Shown: piece by piece, positions 16,954 through 24,697 of the stretch
Numbering within the stretch: position 1 is the stretch's first letter
Layout of the letters: each line of letters opens with the position of its first letter
Source of the DNA: Ga0077555 sp963741565
GTDB lineage: Bacteria; Pseudomonadota; Alphaproteobacteria; Rhizobiales; Hyphomicrobiaceae
Length of the DNA: 64,000 bases
Assembly (NCBI GenBank): GCA_963741565.1
Contig: CAVUIK010000010.1
Span: 372,001-436,000, forward strand
Reading direction: 5' to 3'
Position numbers and translations under genes: made by a program
Notes under the pieces: generated by a model
What the model was told of the DNA's origin: nothing
The model's input: the letters and a program-made list of their open reading frames with translations, nothing else
Databases searched by the model: none

Positions 16954-18048
16954 ATGCATGTTGATCGTGAGCAGTTGAAGACCGCGGTGGCCCAAGGCGT
17001 CATTAGCGACGAGCAGGCGCAGAAGCTCTGGGCCATGCTCGAAGCCGACCAATCGGCGGTTCCGCGATTCAATTTCACCAATGTTCTCTATTACCTCGGT
17101 GGCATGATCGCGATCGGCGGGGTTTCGGTCTACGTGACGTTGGCGTGGGAATTGCTGGGTGGGCTTGGGCTGTTTCTGATCGCGGCGATCGGGATCGCTG
17201 TTGCTTATTGGCTGACGCAGTATTTCCTGGACGAGAAGCGTTTGCCGATCCCGGCCGGGATCATGGCGGCCTTGATGGTGGCGCTGGTTCCGCTCGGGGT
17301 CTATGGGCTGCAGAAGGCGTTCGGATTCTGGGAGTCCGACGCGACCTATCGCGACTACCATCGGATCATCGACTGGCGCTGGATCATCATGGAACTGGCG
17401 ACGCTCGCGGGTGGGGCGCTCGTGCTGCGGCGTTTTGGGCTGCCATTCTCGGTGATGCCGATCGCGGTGACGCTCTGGTACATGTCGATGGACCTGGCGC
17501 CGCTTATTCAGCAGATCATTCTCGGTGTTGTGCCACCCGACAAGTCGGCAGACTGGCGCGCGCAACAGCCTTACTGGACGCAACTCTGGGAATTGCGGAA
17601 ATGGGTGTCGCTGGTGTTCGGTCTGGCCGTTACCGCACTGGCGTTCCGGGTCGATCTCAGAACCCTCGACCGGCGCGATTTCTCGTTCTGGCTGTATATG
17701 GCTGGCGTCGCCGCGTTCTGGGGCGGCTTGACGTCGATGAACTCGGGCAGCGAGATCGGCAAGTTCATCTACTTCCTGATCAACCTCGGCATGATCCTGG
17801 TGGGAGCGGCCATTGCGCGGCGCGTGTTCACGGTGTTCGGGGCGATGGGCGTAGCCATGTATCTCGGCCATCTCTCCTACAAGGTGTTCAAGGATAGCCT
17901 GCTGTTTCCGGTCATCCTGACATTGCTCGGCCTCGGGATCGTCTGGCTCGGCATGCAGTGGCAGCGGCATGAGCCGGCGATCACGGCGGCTTTGCGCGAA
18001 CGGTTGCCGCTTGCCTTGCGCGAGCTGATCGAGCGTCGGGCGGGGTAG
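16954..18048 (+). CDS. Multi-pass membrane protein (DUF2157-like)
   Basis: A 364-residue protein with a short soluble N-terminal helix (residues 1-35, with GVISDEQAQKLW, a SHOCT/DUF2157-like start) followed by about nine to ten membrane helices. The C-terminal tail is basic and cytoplasmic by the positive-inside rule. ATG 16954 follows the carboxymuconolactone decarboxylase gene by 24 bp, so co-transcription is likely. Function unknown. Confidence 0.65.
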   Translation: MHVDREQLKTAVAQGVISDEQAQKLWAMLEADQSAVPRFNFTNVLYYLGGMIAIGGVSVYVTLAWELLGGLGLFLIAAIGIAVAYWLTQYFLDEKRLPIPAGIMAALMVALVPLGVYGLQKAFGFWESDATYRDYHRIIDWRWIIMELATLAGGALVLRRFGLPFSVMPIAVTLWYMSMDLAPLIQQIILGVVPPDKSADWRAQQPYWTQLWELRKWVSLVFGLAVTALAFRVDLRTLDRRDFSFWLYMAGVAAFWGGLTSMNSGSEIGKFIYFLINLGMILVGAAIARRVFTVFGAMGVAMYLGHLSYKVFKDSLLFPVILTLLGLGIVWLGMQWQRHEPAITAALRERLPLALRELIERRAG

Positions 18049-18081
18049 CCCCGGCGTCGGCTCAGGATTGGTGCGGCTGGG

Positions 18082-18906
18082 TCAGGTCTTCATCGCATAG
18101 GTATGGGCGGCAGCCGGGAAGGTGCGGTCTCGGACCTCATTGGCGTAGGCCGCAAATGCCGCCGACATCGCCTCATCGACCCGACCGTACATCTTGACGA
18201 ACTTCGGCACGCGCGGCGACAGGCCCAGCATATCGTCCATCACGAGGATCTGACCGTCGCAGGTGGCCGACGCGCCGATACCGATCGTCGGGATTGCGAT
18301 GCTCCGCGTGATTTTGGCGGCCAGCGGTTCCGCCATGGCCTCGAGGACGACCGCGAAGGCGCCCGCATCGGCAACGGCTGCCGCGTCGGCCTCGATCGGC
18401 GCCCACTCGTCGGCCGTCCGTCCTTGCGATTTGAAGCCGCCGAGCGTGTTGATCGCCTGTGGGGTGAGCCCGATGTGCGCCATCACCGGAATGCCGCGCT
18501 CGACCAGGAAGCGGATGGTCGGCGCCATGCGCGTGCCGCCTTCGAGCTTCACGGCGCCGCAGTCGGTATCCTTCATGACGCGGACGGCATTGCGGAAGGC
18601 GGCTTCGGGCCCCTCCTCATAGGTGCCGAACGGCATGTCGACAACGATCAATGCCCGCTTCGCCCCGCGTACGACGGCGCGGCCATGCAGGATCATGTCG
18701 TCGAGTGTCACCGGGACGGTCGAGTTGTACCCGTGCAGGACCATGCCAACGCTGTCGCCGACGAGCAGGAAATCGACGTGGGGGTCCGCCAGCGCGGCCG
18801 TTGTCGAGAAATAGGCCGTGAGGGAGACGATCGGCGATCCGCCCTTGCGGTTGCGAATGTCGCTCGCGGTGATGCGGCGGACCGCGCTTTGCGCTTGTGC
18901 AGACAT
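18082..18906 (-). CDS. panB: 3-methyl-2-oxobutanoate hydroxymethyltransferase
   Basis: A 274-residue TIM-barrel enzyme that transfers a hydroxymethyl group from methylene-tetrahydrofolate to alpha-ketoisovalerate, the first step of pantothenate synthesis. Motifs are clear: LTAYFSTTA, LLVGDSVGMVLHGYNST with the metal-binding Asp, GAVKLEGG with the substrate-binding Lys, and PVMAHIGLTPQ. Length equals the family norm. I chose ATG 18906; upstream in-frame residues do not resemble the family. panC is not adjacent. The gene converges on the membrane protein gene at 16954-18048. Confidence 0.95.
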   Translation of the reverse strand: MSAQAQSAVRRITASDIRNRKGGSPIVSLTAYFSTTAALADPHVDFLLVGDSVGMVLHGYNSTVPVTLDDMILHGRAVVRGAKRALIVVDMPFGTYEEGPEAAFRNAVRVMKDTDCGAVKLEGGTRMAPTIRFLVERGIPVMAHIGLTPQAINTLGGFKSQGRTADEWAPIEADAAAVADAGAFAVVLEAMAEPLAAKITRSIAIPTIGIGASATCDGQILVMDDMLGLSPRVPKFVKMYGRVDEAMSAAFAAYANEVRDRTFPAAAHTYAMKT

Positions 18907-19139
18907 GACACCTCTCGAGAACCTGCAGGGGTGACCCGTATTTTCGCAAGCCTGGGGCCGGGTTGGCAATTCCTATTGCTGCATTGCGGCAATGCGACGT
19001 TGAGGAATGGTCCGGTTCCGGGAATCCTTATGACAGTGCCCAGCCCGATCTGGTAGGGAACGGCTGAGCCTGCCCCCGTGTCCCGTGCACCGGCGGCGGC
19101 CGAGATCATCGATTCAGGACCTCCCAGCAGGAAACCCGC

Positions 19140-19823
19140 ATGACTTACGTGATCGACCCGCCGATGCAGGCTGCGTTGCCCATCAAAGGGTCCGACAAGC
19201 TCTTTCCGATCCACCGCATCTACTGCATCGGCCGCAACTACGCCGAGCACGCCCGCGAGATGGGACATGATCCGAACAAGGAGCCGCCGTTCTTCTTCCA
19301 GAAGAACCCGGACAATGTGCGCACGGACGGCAAGTTTCCCTATCCGCCGGGCACCAGGGATGTGCACTTCGAGATCGAGATGGTCGTCGCGCTGAAGTCG
19401 GGCGGCCTCAACATCAAGTCGGAAGACGCCATGAAACACGTCTGGGGCTATGGCGTCGGTCTCGACATGACGCGCCGCGACTTGCAGGGCAAGGCGAAGG
19501 ACATGGGGCGCCCCTGGGAGGTCGGCAAAGCGTTCGAGTACTCGGCGCCCATGACAGTGCTGGTGCCGGCCGGCCCGTCGATCAATCCGGACAAGGGCGC
19601 GGTGTGGCTCGACGTCAATGGTAAGCGCCGCCAGACCGGCGATCTCAACCAGATGATCTGGGATGTGCCGGGACAAATCGCCTACATCTCGACGCTGTTC
19701 GAGCTGAAGGCCGGCGACCTGATCATGACCGGCACGCCGTCGGGCGTTGGTGCGATCGTGAAGGGCGACAAGCTCCACGGTCACGTCGATGGCGTCGGAG
19801 ATCTCATGGTCGAGGTGGTTTGA
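19140..19823 (+). CDS. Fumarylacetoacetate hydrolase family protein
   Basis: A 227-residue FAH-fold hydrolase, the short form typical of fumarylpyruvate/acylpyruvate hydrolases. IYCIGRNYAEHARE opens the catalytic domain at about 28, the metal ligands are the two Glu in HFEIEMVV (about 77-83) and the Asp in GVGLDMTRRDLQ (about 105-116), and IMTGTPSGVG lies near the C-terminus. Start ATG 19140 has an AGGAAACCCGC upstream region. It hydrolyses a C-C bond in acylpyruvate-type intermediates of aromatic catabolism by family inference. Confidence 0.9.
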   Translation: MTYVIDPPMQAALPIKGSDKLFPIHRIYCIGRNYAEHAREMGHDPNKEPPFFFQKNPDNVRTDGKFPYPPGTRDVHFEIEMVVALKSGGLNIKSEDAMKHVWGYGVGLDMTRRDLQGKAKDMGRPWEVGKAFEYSAPMTVLVPAGPSINPDKGAVWLDVNGKRRQTGDLNQMIWDVPGQIAYISTLFELKAGDLIMTGTPSGVGAIVKGDKLHGHVDGVGDLMVEVV

Positions 19824-19979
19824 TCCAGTCGGGGTGACGATCCAACGGCGCACTGGCCGTTTGTCTCCTGAAAAAGCCGCCGCCCGGACCTCTCCGAGGG
19901 CGGGCGGAACCATGCAAGACGCAGCAGCAATAGAGTAGCAACAGAGCGGCAATGCCGAGCCGGCAGGGAGAAACTTGAA

Positions 19980-20564
19980 ATGTCACACGGTCATGGAGCG
20001 GGACACGGCGGCGGCGAGGGTGACAGTAAGTACATCGCGATTTTCATCTCGGTGCTCGCACTGTTCTTGGCGATCGCCGAGACCTTCGCGAAGGGAGCTC
20101 AGACCAACTCCATCGCCTATAACGTCGAGGCGTCGAATCTGTGGTCCTTCTATCAGGCGAAGACGATCCGCCAGACAACATTGAAGACCGCGACAGAGCA
20201 GATGGAGATAGATGTTCAGCTGGCCAAGGATCCCGGGACGAAACAGCTCCTGGAGAAACGGGTCGCGGGGTGGAAAGAGGACGTGGCCCGGTATCAGTCA
20301 GAACCGAAGGCGACCGGCGGTGAAGGCCGCAAGGAGCTGCAGGAGCGTGCCATCGCTGCGGGCAAGAAGCGCGATCTTTACGCCGAGAAATATCATCACT
20401 ACGAGGTGGCGTCGGCTGCGTTCCAGATCGCCATCGTCCTTGCGTCAGTCTACCTCATCACGCATGTCGTCTATATGCTCTGGGGCGCGGGGTTTCTTGC
20501 GGTTCTGGGGACCTTCTTCACGATCGTCGGATTTTTCTTCCCGAGCGCCATCCATCTCTTTTGA
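19980..20564 (+). CDS. DUF4337 membrane protein
   Basis: A 194-residue protein with a His/Gly-rich N-terminus (SHGHGAGHGGG), one helix at about 18-38, a long charged helical region (about 55-140) and two closely spaced C-terminal membrane segments. This matches the DUF4337 layout, including the SIAYNVEASNLWSFYQAK block after the first helix. It is followed after 15 bp by a Bug-type binding-protein gene on the same strand. Function unknown. Confidence 0.78.
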   Translation: MSHGHGAGHGGGEGDSKYIAIFISVLALFLAIAETFAKGAQTNSIAYNVEASNLWSFYQAKTIRQTTLKTATEQMEIDVQLAKDPGTKQLLEKRVAGWKEDVARYQSEPKATGGEGRKELQERAIAAGKKRDLYAEKYHHYEVASAAFQIAIVLASVYLITHVVYMLWGAGFLAVLGTFFTIVGFFFPSAIHLF

Positions 20565-20579
20565 TTGCGGGAGCGGTGC

Positions 20580-21560
20580 ATGGGATGTCTGAAAGCACGC
20601 GTGTTGCGCTGCGTGAGCGCCTTGGCTGTGCTGGTTTCCACCGGCGTGCCTGTTGCGCACGCACAAAATTATCCCGAGAAGGCGATCCGGCTGATCATTC
20701 CGTTTCCGCCGGGCGGCAGCAACGACATTGTCGGCCGGGTGATCGCACAGGGCCTCGGCGAGCGGCTTGGGAAATCGGTGGTCGTCGACAATCGCTCGGG
20801 CGCCGGCGGCATCATCGGTGCGGATGCGGCCGCCAAATCTGCGCCCGACGGCTACACGCTGCTGTTGATCTCATCGGCCTTCACGATGAACTCGTCGCTG
20901 CACAAGCTGGCCTATGATCCGGCGACCGCCTTCATGCCGATCGCCATGCTCGGCAGCGCGCCGAGCGTCCTCGCCGTGCACAGCAAGCTTGCGGCAAGTT
21001 CGGTCGGCGAGCTTCTTGCGCTGGCGAAAGCGAAGCCTGGGCAACTCCGGCTCGCCTCCGCGGGCGTCGGCAGCTATCAGCATCTGGTCAGCGAACTCTT
21101 CCGGCTGCAGACCGGAACCGATTTTCTGATCGTCCAATATAAGGGCGGTGGTCCGGCCCTGAACGACCTGGTGGCAGGGCATGTCGATTTCTCGGTCGGC
21201 ACTATCATCCAGACGCTGCCTTTCATCAAGTCGGGCCAGCTCAAGGCGCTGGCGATTGCCGGGAAGACGCGAATTGCAGCGCTGCCGGATGTCCCGACGG
21301 TCGCCGAGGCCGGCGTCGCCGACTACGACGCCAGCAATTGGTGGGGAATCCTGGTGCCGGCAGGGACGCCGCCCGTCATCACCGAGCGCCTATCCAAGGA
21401 GATTGGCGTGGTGCTCGACCAGCCCGAGCTCAAAAAGCGGTTCGACGCTGAGGGAGCCGAGATCATCCGCATGACGCCGGCCGAGTTCGGCACTCTCATC
21501 GCGACCGAGACGGCAAAATGGGCGAAAGTCGTCAAGGACGCCAAGATTACCGCGGAATGA
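20580..21560 (+). CDS. Tripartite tricarboxylate transporter substrate-binding protein (Bug/TctC)
   Basis: A 326-residue periplasmic solute-binding protein. A signal peptide covers residues 1-28 (ending VAHAQ), then NYPEKAIRLIIPFPPGGSND, the diagnostic Bug-family start that forms part of the binding pocket. DNRSGAGG and the later YKGGGPALNDLVAGHVD block are also standard. ATG 20580 has a GGGAG ribosome site 8 bp upstream. TctA/TctB membrane subunits are absent nearby, as is common for orphan Bug proteins. The ligand is probably a carboxylate. A bidirectional terminator follows. Confidence 0.93.
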   Translation: MGCLKARVLRCVSALAVLVSTGVPVAHAQNYPEKAIRLIIPFPPGGSNDIVGRVIAQGLGERLGKSVVVDNRSGAGGIIGADAAAKSAPDGYTLLLISSAFTMNSSLHKLAYDPATAFMPIAMLGSAPSVLAVHSKLAASSVGELLALAKAKPGQLRLASAGVGSYQHLVSELFRLQTGTDFLIVQYKGGGPALNDLVAGHVDFSVGTIIQTLPFIKSGQLKALAIAGKTRIAALPDVPTVAEAGVADYDASNWWGILVPAGTPPVITERLSKEIGVVLDQPELKKRFDAEGAEIIRMTPAEFGTLIATETAKWAKVVKDAKITAE

Positions 21561-21596
21561 CGCCCGTCGTTTTGCCGCATCAATCTCGCAAAACGA

Positions 21597-21627
21597 AAAC
21601 GGCACGGGCCCAGAGCCCATGCCGTTT
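21597..21627. terminator. Bidirectional terminator between convergent genes
   Basis: AAACGGCA-C-GGGC ... GCCC-A-TGCCGTTT forms a long stem with one mismatch and a short loop, flanked by A- and T-rich ends. It lies between the Bug protein stop (21560) and the end of the minus-strand CpaC-like gene (21651). Confidence 0.75.
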
Positions 21628-21650
21628 CTCAAGTCATGGCAAGTGCGCGG

Positions 21651-22166
21651 TTATTGGTTGCCGCCGCCGCCGCCGCCGCTGTCACCCGAGCCTTCCGAGA
21701 ACTTGGTTTTCGACTGTGACGCCTTGCCAACTTCCTCGAAGTACTTCGTGTCGTCGCCGATCATGAGGGACGGATTGCAGAGCGGGGCGCAGTTGTAGGT
21801 CTCGCGCTTGACGCCGCGATGCAGGCTCACGATCCGCGCATCCTCGCGGGTGACGACCACGCGCTGGTCCTGGATCACATTGCGCTCGCTATCGAGGGCG
21901 ATCACGTTGGTGACGCCAAAGGTCTTGCCGGTGACGACCAGCAGATTGCCGGAGTTCACGGTGACGTCCGCGATGCTGGGATTGCCGACGATGATCTCGG
22001 CCACGGGGCGCGGGAGGCGCAGGAGCTGCGACTGATCGTATTTGACGACCAAGTCCTCGGCCCGGGCGGACGAGAATGGCAGGACCGCCAGCACACTGGC
22101 GGCAAAGCCAGTGGCGAATGCGAACGTCCGCGACCGGACCAGGCGGGAAACGACGGGGCTCGACAT
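21651..22166 (-). CDS. Pilus-assembly N-domain protein (CpaC N-terminal-like, no secretin)
   Basis: A 171-residue exported protein. A signal peptide (about 1-35, ending SSARAE) is followed by the pilus-assembly N-terminal domain of PF13629 type: VKYDQSQLLRLPRPVAEIIVGNPSIADV, then a TGKTFGVTNVIALD block that is its hallmark. In CpaC the domain precedes the secretin channel; here the protein ends after it with a Gly-rich tail, so it is a stand-alone domain. Two cysteines (NCAPLC) may form a disulphide. It is divergent from the Flp pilin array and likely functions in the same Tad-type pilus. I chose ATG 22166, which starts the signal peptide. Confidence 0.82.
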   Translation of the reverse strand: MSSPVVSRLVRSRTFAFATGFAASVLAVLPFSSARAEDLVVKYDQSQLLRLPRPVAEIIVGNPSIADVTVNSGNLLVVTGKTFGVTNVIALDSERNVIQDQRVVVTREDARIVSLHRGVKRETYNCAPLCNPSLMIGDDTKYFEEVGKASQSKTKFSEGSGDSGGGGGGNQ

Positions 22167-22713
22167 GGCGGAACAACTCCTCGGCTTCAATTGTCTCGGC
22201 CGATTACGCCAGCAAAAGGTGAACGAATCGCAAAGAGATGCGGCAATTGTCGCAAATTGAGACATCGGTGGCCGCCGTCTCGCGGGATTGGTGGGCGGCG
22301 TCACCTGGACCGGGGCAAACCATTGGTGCCGAGCCCGACGCCCAACCATCGCCGGATGGCGTCGATGCCCAGATCAGGATCCGCCCAGCATGCTCGGGAA
22401 TATTCGGCAGCAATGTGTCAAATCTGCTGGTCAACCAATGATTAGGTTTGCCGGAAGCCAATGACTGTGCGGTTTAAAACCACTATGCTTAGAAAGTATT
22501 AGATTAACTTCTTGTTGTCTATGGTAATCTCGTGGTCGATCATTCTATATTGATTGAATCTATTGACGGCGATCGAGCATCCGCTTCAAAGAACTGTTAT
22601 TTTTACTTGTTTTTAATTCAGGAACGGTAGGTTCATTCCAGTTCAGCGGAACAACACCCCGTTGTCTCTGAAACTGAAGACAAAACAACAGCAAGAGTTG
22701 GGAGAGTACCATC
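22167..22713. other. Gene-free region between CpaC-like gene and flp array
   Basis: About 550 bp without a supported gene. The part from about 22440 to 22640 is clearly more AT-rich than the rest of the window, as expected of a promoter region for the pilin array. The last bases hold a GGGAGAG ribosome site for the first pilin. No terminator or clear operator was identified. Confidence 0.5.
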
Positions 22714-22890
22714 ATGACGACCCTGTCGAAGTTCGCGAAGTGTGAATCGGGTGCAACGGCCATCGAGTACGGCCTGATCGCAGCCCTCATCGGCGTTGCC
22801 ATCATCGCCGTCCTGCAGTCGACCAGCACCGAAATCAAGGCAACGTTCAACGACGTCGCCACCGGCCTGAAGGCCCGCACGGGCAAGTAA
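22714..22890 (+). CDS. flp: Flp-family type IVb pilin, copy 1
   Basis: A 58-residue Flp prepilin, too short for many gene callers. It has a short charged leader, a Gly at position 13 at the prepilin-peptidase site (SG/ATAIEYG), then the hydrophobic Flp helix GLIAALIGVAIIAVL. Mature residues Glu-5 and Tyr-6 fit type IVb pilins. Ribosome site TTGGGAGAGTACCATC precedes the ATG. A strong terminator follows. The 256-bp gene-plus-terminator block is repeated three more times downstream with at most two base changes. It would be processed by a CpaA-type peptidase and assembled by a Tad machine encoded elsewhere. Confidence 0.93.
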   Translation: MTTLSKFAKCESGATAIEYGLIAALIGVAIIAVLQSTSTEIKATFNDVATGLKARTGK

Positions 22891-22928
22891 TCCGGCGCTC
22901 GCAGCTGCGAGCGATACGGCTTATCGCG

Positions 22929-22961
22929 AACCGCCTGGCACCTCCGGTGCCGGGCGGTTTT
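22929..22961 (+). terminator. Terminator of flp copy 1
   Basis: AACCGCCTGGCACC-TCC-GGTGCCGGGCGGTT forms a 13- to 14-bp stem with one T-G pair, followed by TTG. It lies 38 bp after the stop codon. Confidence 0.85.
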
Positions 22962-23126
22962 GCGTTGCGACGTCCGTTTCGTGCGGATGGTCAAGTCGCG
23001 TTGTGTTTTCAAAACGATACCGAAAATTAACTGCGTTACTTCACGACGATTTAAAACAATTTGGGTAGCGTCCATTTCAACCAGCGCAAACAGGTCTGCT
23101 GGTGAAACCTTTTGGGAGAGAGATCC

Positions 23127-23303
23127 ATGACGACCCTGTCGAAGTTCGCGAAGTGTGAATCGGGTGCAACGGCCATCGAGTACGGCCTGATCGCAGCCCT
23201 CATCGGCGTTGCCATCATCGCCGTCCTGCAGTCGACCAGCACCGAAATCAAGGCAACGTTCAACGACGTCGCCACCGGCCTGAAGGCCCGCACGGGCAAG
23301 TAA
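23127..23303 (+). CDS. flp: Flp-family type IVb pilin, copy 2
   Basis: A 58-residue prepilin identical in amino-acid sequence to copy 1 (SG/ATAIEYG cleavage site, QSTSTEIKATF C-terminal part). Start ATG 23127 has GGGAGAGAGATCC upstream, a different leader from copy 1, so the gene body is duplicated but the 5' region is not. An in-frame ATG 15 bp upstream (23112) is less likely because it overlaps the ribosome site. Confidence 0.93.
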   Translation: MTTLSKFAKCESGATAIEYGLIAALIGVAIIAVLQSTSTEIKATFNDVATGLKARTGK

Positions 23304-23341
23304 TCCGGCGCTCGCAGCTGCGAGCGATACGGCTTATCGCG

Positions 23342-23374
23342 AACCGCCTGACACCTCCGGTGCCGGGCGGTTTT
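23342..23374 (+). terminator. Terminator of flp copy 2
   Basis: The same hairpin as in copy 1 with one base change in the left arm (CTGACACC), followed by TTTTG. Confidence 0.82.
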
Positions 23375-23549
23375 GCGTTGCGGGGTAAAAGTTGGTCAAG
23401 GACCTGCAAGAAATGTTTTCTTAATTGCGTTAATTCACAGGGTCTTAAACGGCGATCCGTACATTGCCCGGAATAGGCGCCGCAAAAAAAACCGCGCGCC
23501 AAGATGCCGGCGCCGCCATCGTCGGCCAACATGATCGGGAGAGAGATCC

Positions 23550-23726
23550 ATGACGACCCTGTCGAAATTCGCAAAGTGCGAGTCCGGTGCAACGGCCATC
23601 GAGTACGGTTTGATCGCAGCCCTCATCGGCGTTGCCATTATCGCCGTTCTCACATCGGTTCAGACCGAAATGATCGCGACCTTCAACGATGCCGTCACGG
23701 CAATGAAGAGCCGGACAGGCAAGTAA
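23550..23726 (+). CDS. flp: Flp-family type IVb pilin, diverged copy 3
   Basis: A 58-residue Flp prepilin with the same leader and helix as its neighbours but a different C-terminal half (TSVQTEMIATFNDAVTAMKSRTGK). Many silent changes also occur (GAAATTC, GCGAGTCC), so this copy escaped the homogenisation seen in the other four. Ribosome site GGGAGAGAGATCC. It may be a functionally distinct minor or alternative pilin. Confidence 0.93.
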   Translation: MTTLSKFAKCESGATAIEYGLIAALIGVAIIAVLTSVQTEMIATFNDAVTAMKSRTGK

Positions 23727-23751
23727 CCGCGCTGGTTGGGTTCGAGATGTT

Positions 23752-23783
23752 CCGCCTGGCTCGCGCTGCGAGCCGGGCGGTTT
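23752..23783 (+). terminator. Terminator of flp copy 3
   Basis: CCGCCTGGCTCGC-GCT-GCGAGCCGGGCGG followed by TTTG. The arm sequence differs from those of the other copies, with compensating changes that keep the stem. Confidence 0.8.
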
Positions 23784-23923
23784 GCGTTTGATCTGATCAT
23801 GAAACTCATGATCGGTGGCGCTTCTTGCAACGAGAAATGCGAGCCGGACTGTTTTCTTAAATTAGCAGAATATTAGGCGCATTTCTTGACGCGATCTTAG
23901 AATGTCAGGACTATCTTTCCACA

Positions 23924-23968
23924 TGTACCCGGCGAAGTGGCTCACGTGAGCGCAAGTGCCAGGACGCC
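23924..23968 (+). promoter_or_regulatory. Conserved leader motif upstream of flp copy 4
   Basis: The stretch GTACCCGGCG-(n)5-GGCTC-ACGT-GAGCGCAAG-n-GCCAGGACGCC recurs before copy 5 with a different tetraloop (GAAG) in the GCTC/GAGC stem. Outer GGCG/CGCC and GGC/GCC arms can pair. It lies about 35 bp upstream of the ribosome site and may be a structured 5'-UTR element. It is absent in this form from copies 1 and 2. Confidence 0.35.
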
Positions 23969-24003
23969 CGGAAAAGTTTAGTCAAGAATTGGGAGAGAGA
24001 TCC

Positions 24004-24180
24004 ATGACGACCCTGTCGAAGTTCGCGAAGTGTGAATTGGGTGCAACGGCCATCGAGTACGGCCTGATCGCAGCCCTCATCGGCGTTGCCATCATCGCCG
24101 TCCTGCAGTCGACCAGCACCGAAATCCAGGCAACGTTCAACGACGTCGCCACCGGCCTGAAGGCCCGCACGGGCAAGTAA
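24004..24180 (+). CDS. flp: Flp-family type IVb pilin, copy 4
   Basis: A 58-residue prepilin that differs from copies 1, 2 and 5 at two residues: Ser-12 to Leu beside the processing site (CELG/ATAIEYG) and Lys-42 to Gln (EIQATF). The Leu lies next to the Gly cleaved by prepilin peptidase and could influence processing. Ribosome site GGGAGAGAGATCC. Upstream lies the leader motif shared with copy 5. Confidence 0.93.
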   Translation: MTTLSKFAKCELGATAIEYGLIAALIGVAIIAVLQSTSTEIQATFNDVATGLKARTGK

Positions 24181-24218
24181 TCCGGCGCTCGCAGCTGCGA
24201 GCGATACGGCTTATCGCG

Positions 24219-24251
24219 AACCGCCTGGCACCTCCGGTGCCGGGCGGTTTT
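24219..24251 (+). terminator. Terminator of flp copy 4
   Basis: Same hairpin as copy 1, base for base, followed by TTG. Confidence 0.85.
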
Positions 24252-24353
24252 GCGTTGCGGGCCGGCGTTGCGATTGTATAAAAATCGCCGATTTACGACA
24301 TTCTAACCAGATATTTTGACACCATATTATGGTCTCGCGGGCAAAATCATCCT

Positions 24354-24398
24354 TGTACCCGGCGGAAAGGCTCGAAGGAGCGCAAGAGCCAGGACGCC
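24354..24398 (+). promoter_or_regulatory. Conserved leader motif upstream of flp copy 5
   Basis: Second occurrence of the GTACCCGGCG ... GAGCGCAAGnGCCAGGACGCC element seen before copy 4. The loop changes from ACGT to GAAG while both stem arms are kept. The rest of the 5' region diverges, so the conserved block may be selected. Confidence 0.35.
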
Positions 24399-24434
24399 TA
24401 AAAATGTGTAGCCAAGAGTTGGGAGAGTACCATC

Positions 24435-24611
24435 ATGACGACCCTGTCGAAGTTCGCGAAGTGTGAATCGGGTGCAACGGCCATCGAGTACGGCCTGATC
24501 GCAGCCCTCATCGGCGTTGCCATCATCGCCGTCCTGCAGTCGACCAGCACCGAAATCAAGGCAACGTTCAACGACGTCGCCACCGGCCTGAAGGCCCGCA
24601 CGGGCAAGTAA
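24435..24611 (+). CDS. flp: Flp-family type IVb pilin, copy 5
   Basis: A 58-residue prepilin with the same nucleotide and protein sequence as copy 1, and the same ribosome-site context (TTGGGAGAGTACCATC), different from that of copies 2-4. It is the last gene of the array and is followed by the shared terminator, which separates it from the convergent LLM oxidoreductase. Confidence 0.93.
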   Translation: MTTLSKFAKCESGATAIEYGLIAALIGVAIIAVLQSTSTEIKATFNDVATGLKARTGK

Positions 24612-24649
24612 TCCGGCGCTCGCAGCTGCGAGCGATACGGCTTATCGCG

Positions 24650-24682
24650 AACCGCCTGGCACCTCCGGTGCCGGGCGGTTTT
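24650..24682 (+). terminator. Terminator of flp copy 5
   Basis: Same hairpin as copies 1 and 4 with a TTTTG tail. It lies 16 bp before the end of the convergent LLM gene. Confidence 0.85.
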
Positions 24683-24697
24683 GCGTTGCGGCGCGTG

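Larger units (their letters stand above)
22714..24690 (+). repeat. Tandem flp array: four near-identical 256-bp units plus one diverged unit
   Basis: Units at 22714-22969, 23127-23382, 24004-24259 and 24435-24690 each hold a pilin gene, a spacer with the CTCGCAGCTGCGAG palindrome and a terminator. They differ by zero to two bases. The diverged unit (23550-23783) sits in the middle. The 5' regions between units are mostly unrelated, so the homogenised block ends near the ribosome site. The pattern fits tandem duplication followed by gene conversion. Confidence 0.9.

Noticed and set aside
23924..23968. c-di-GMP-I (GEMM) riboswitch for the flp leader
   Set aside because: It shares short GCAA-like elements, but the order and spacing of the conserved GEMM segments do not match. 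Kept only as an unclassified leader motif.
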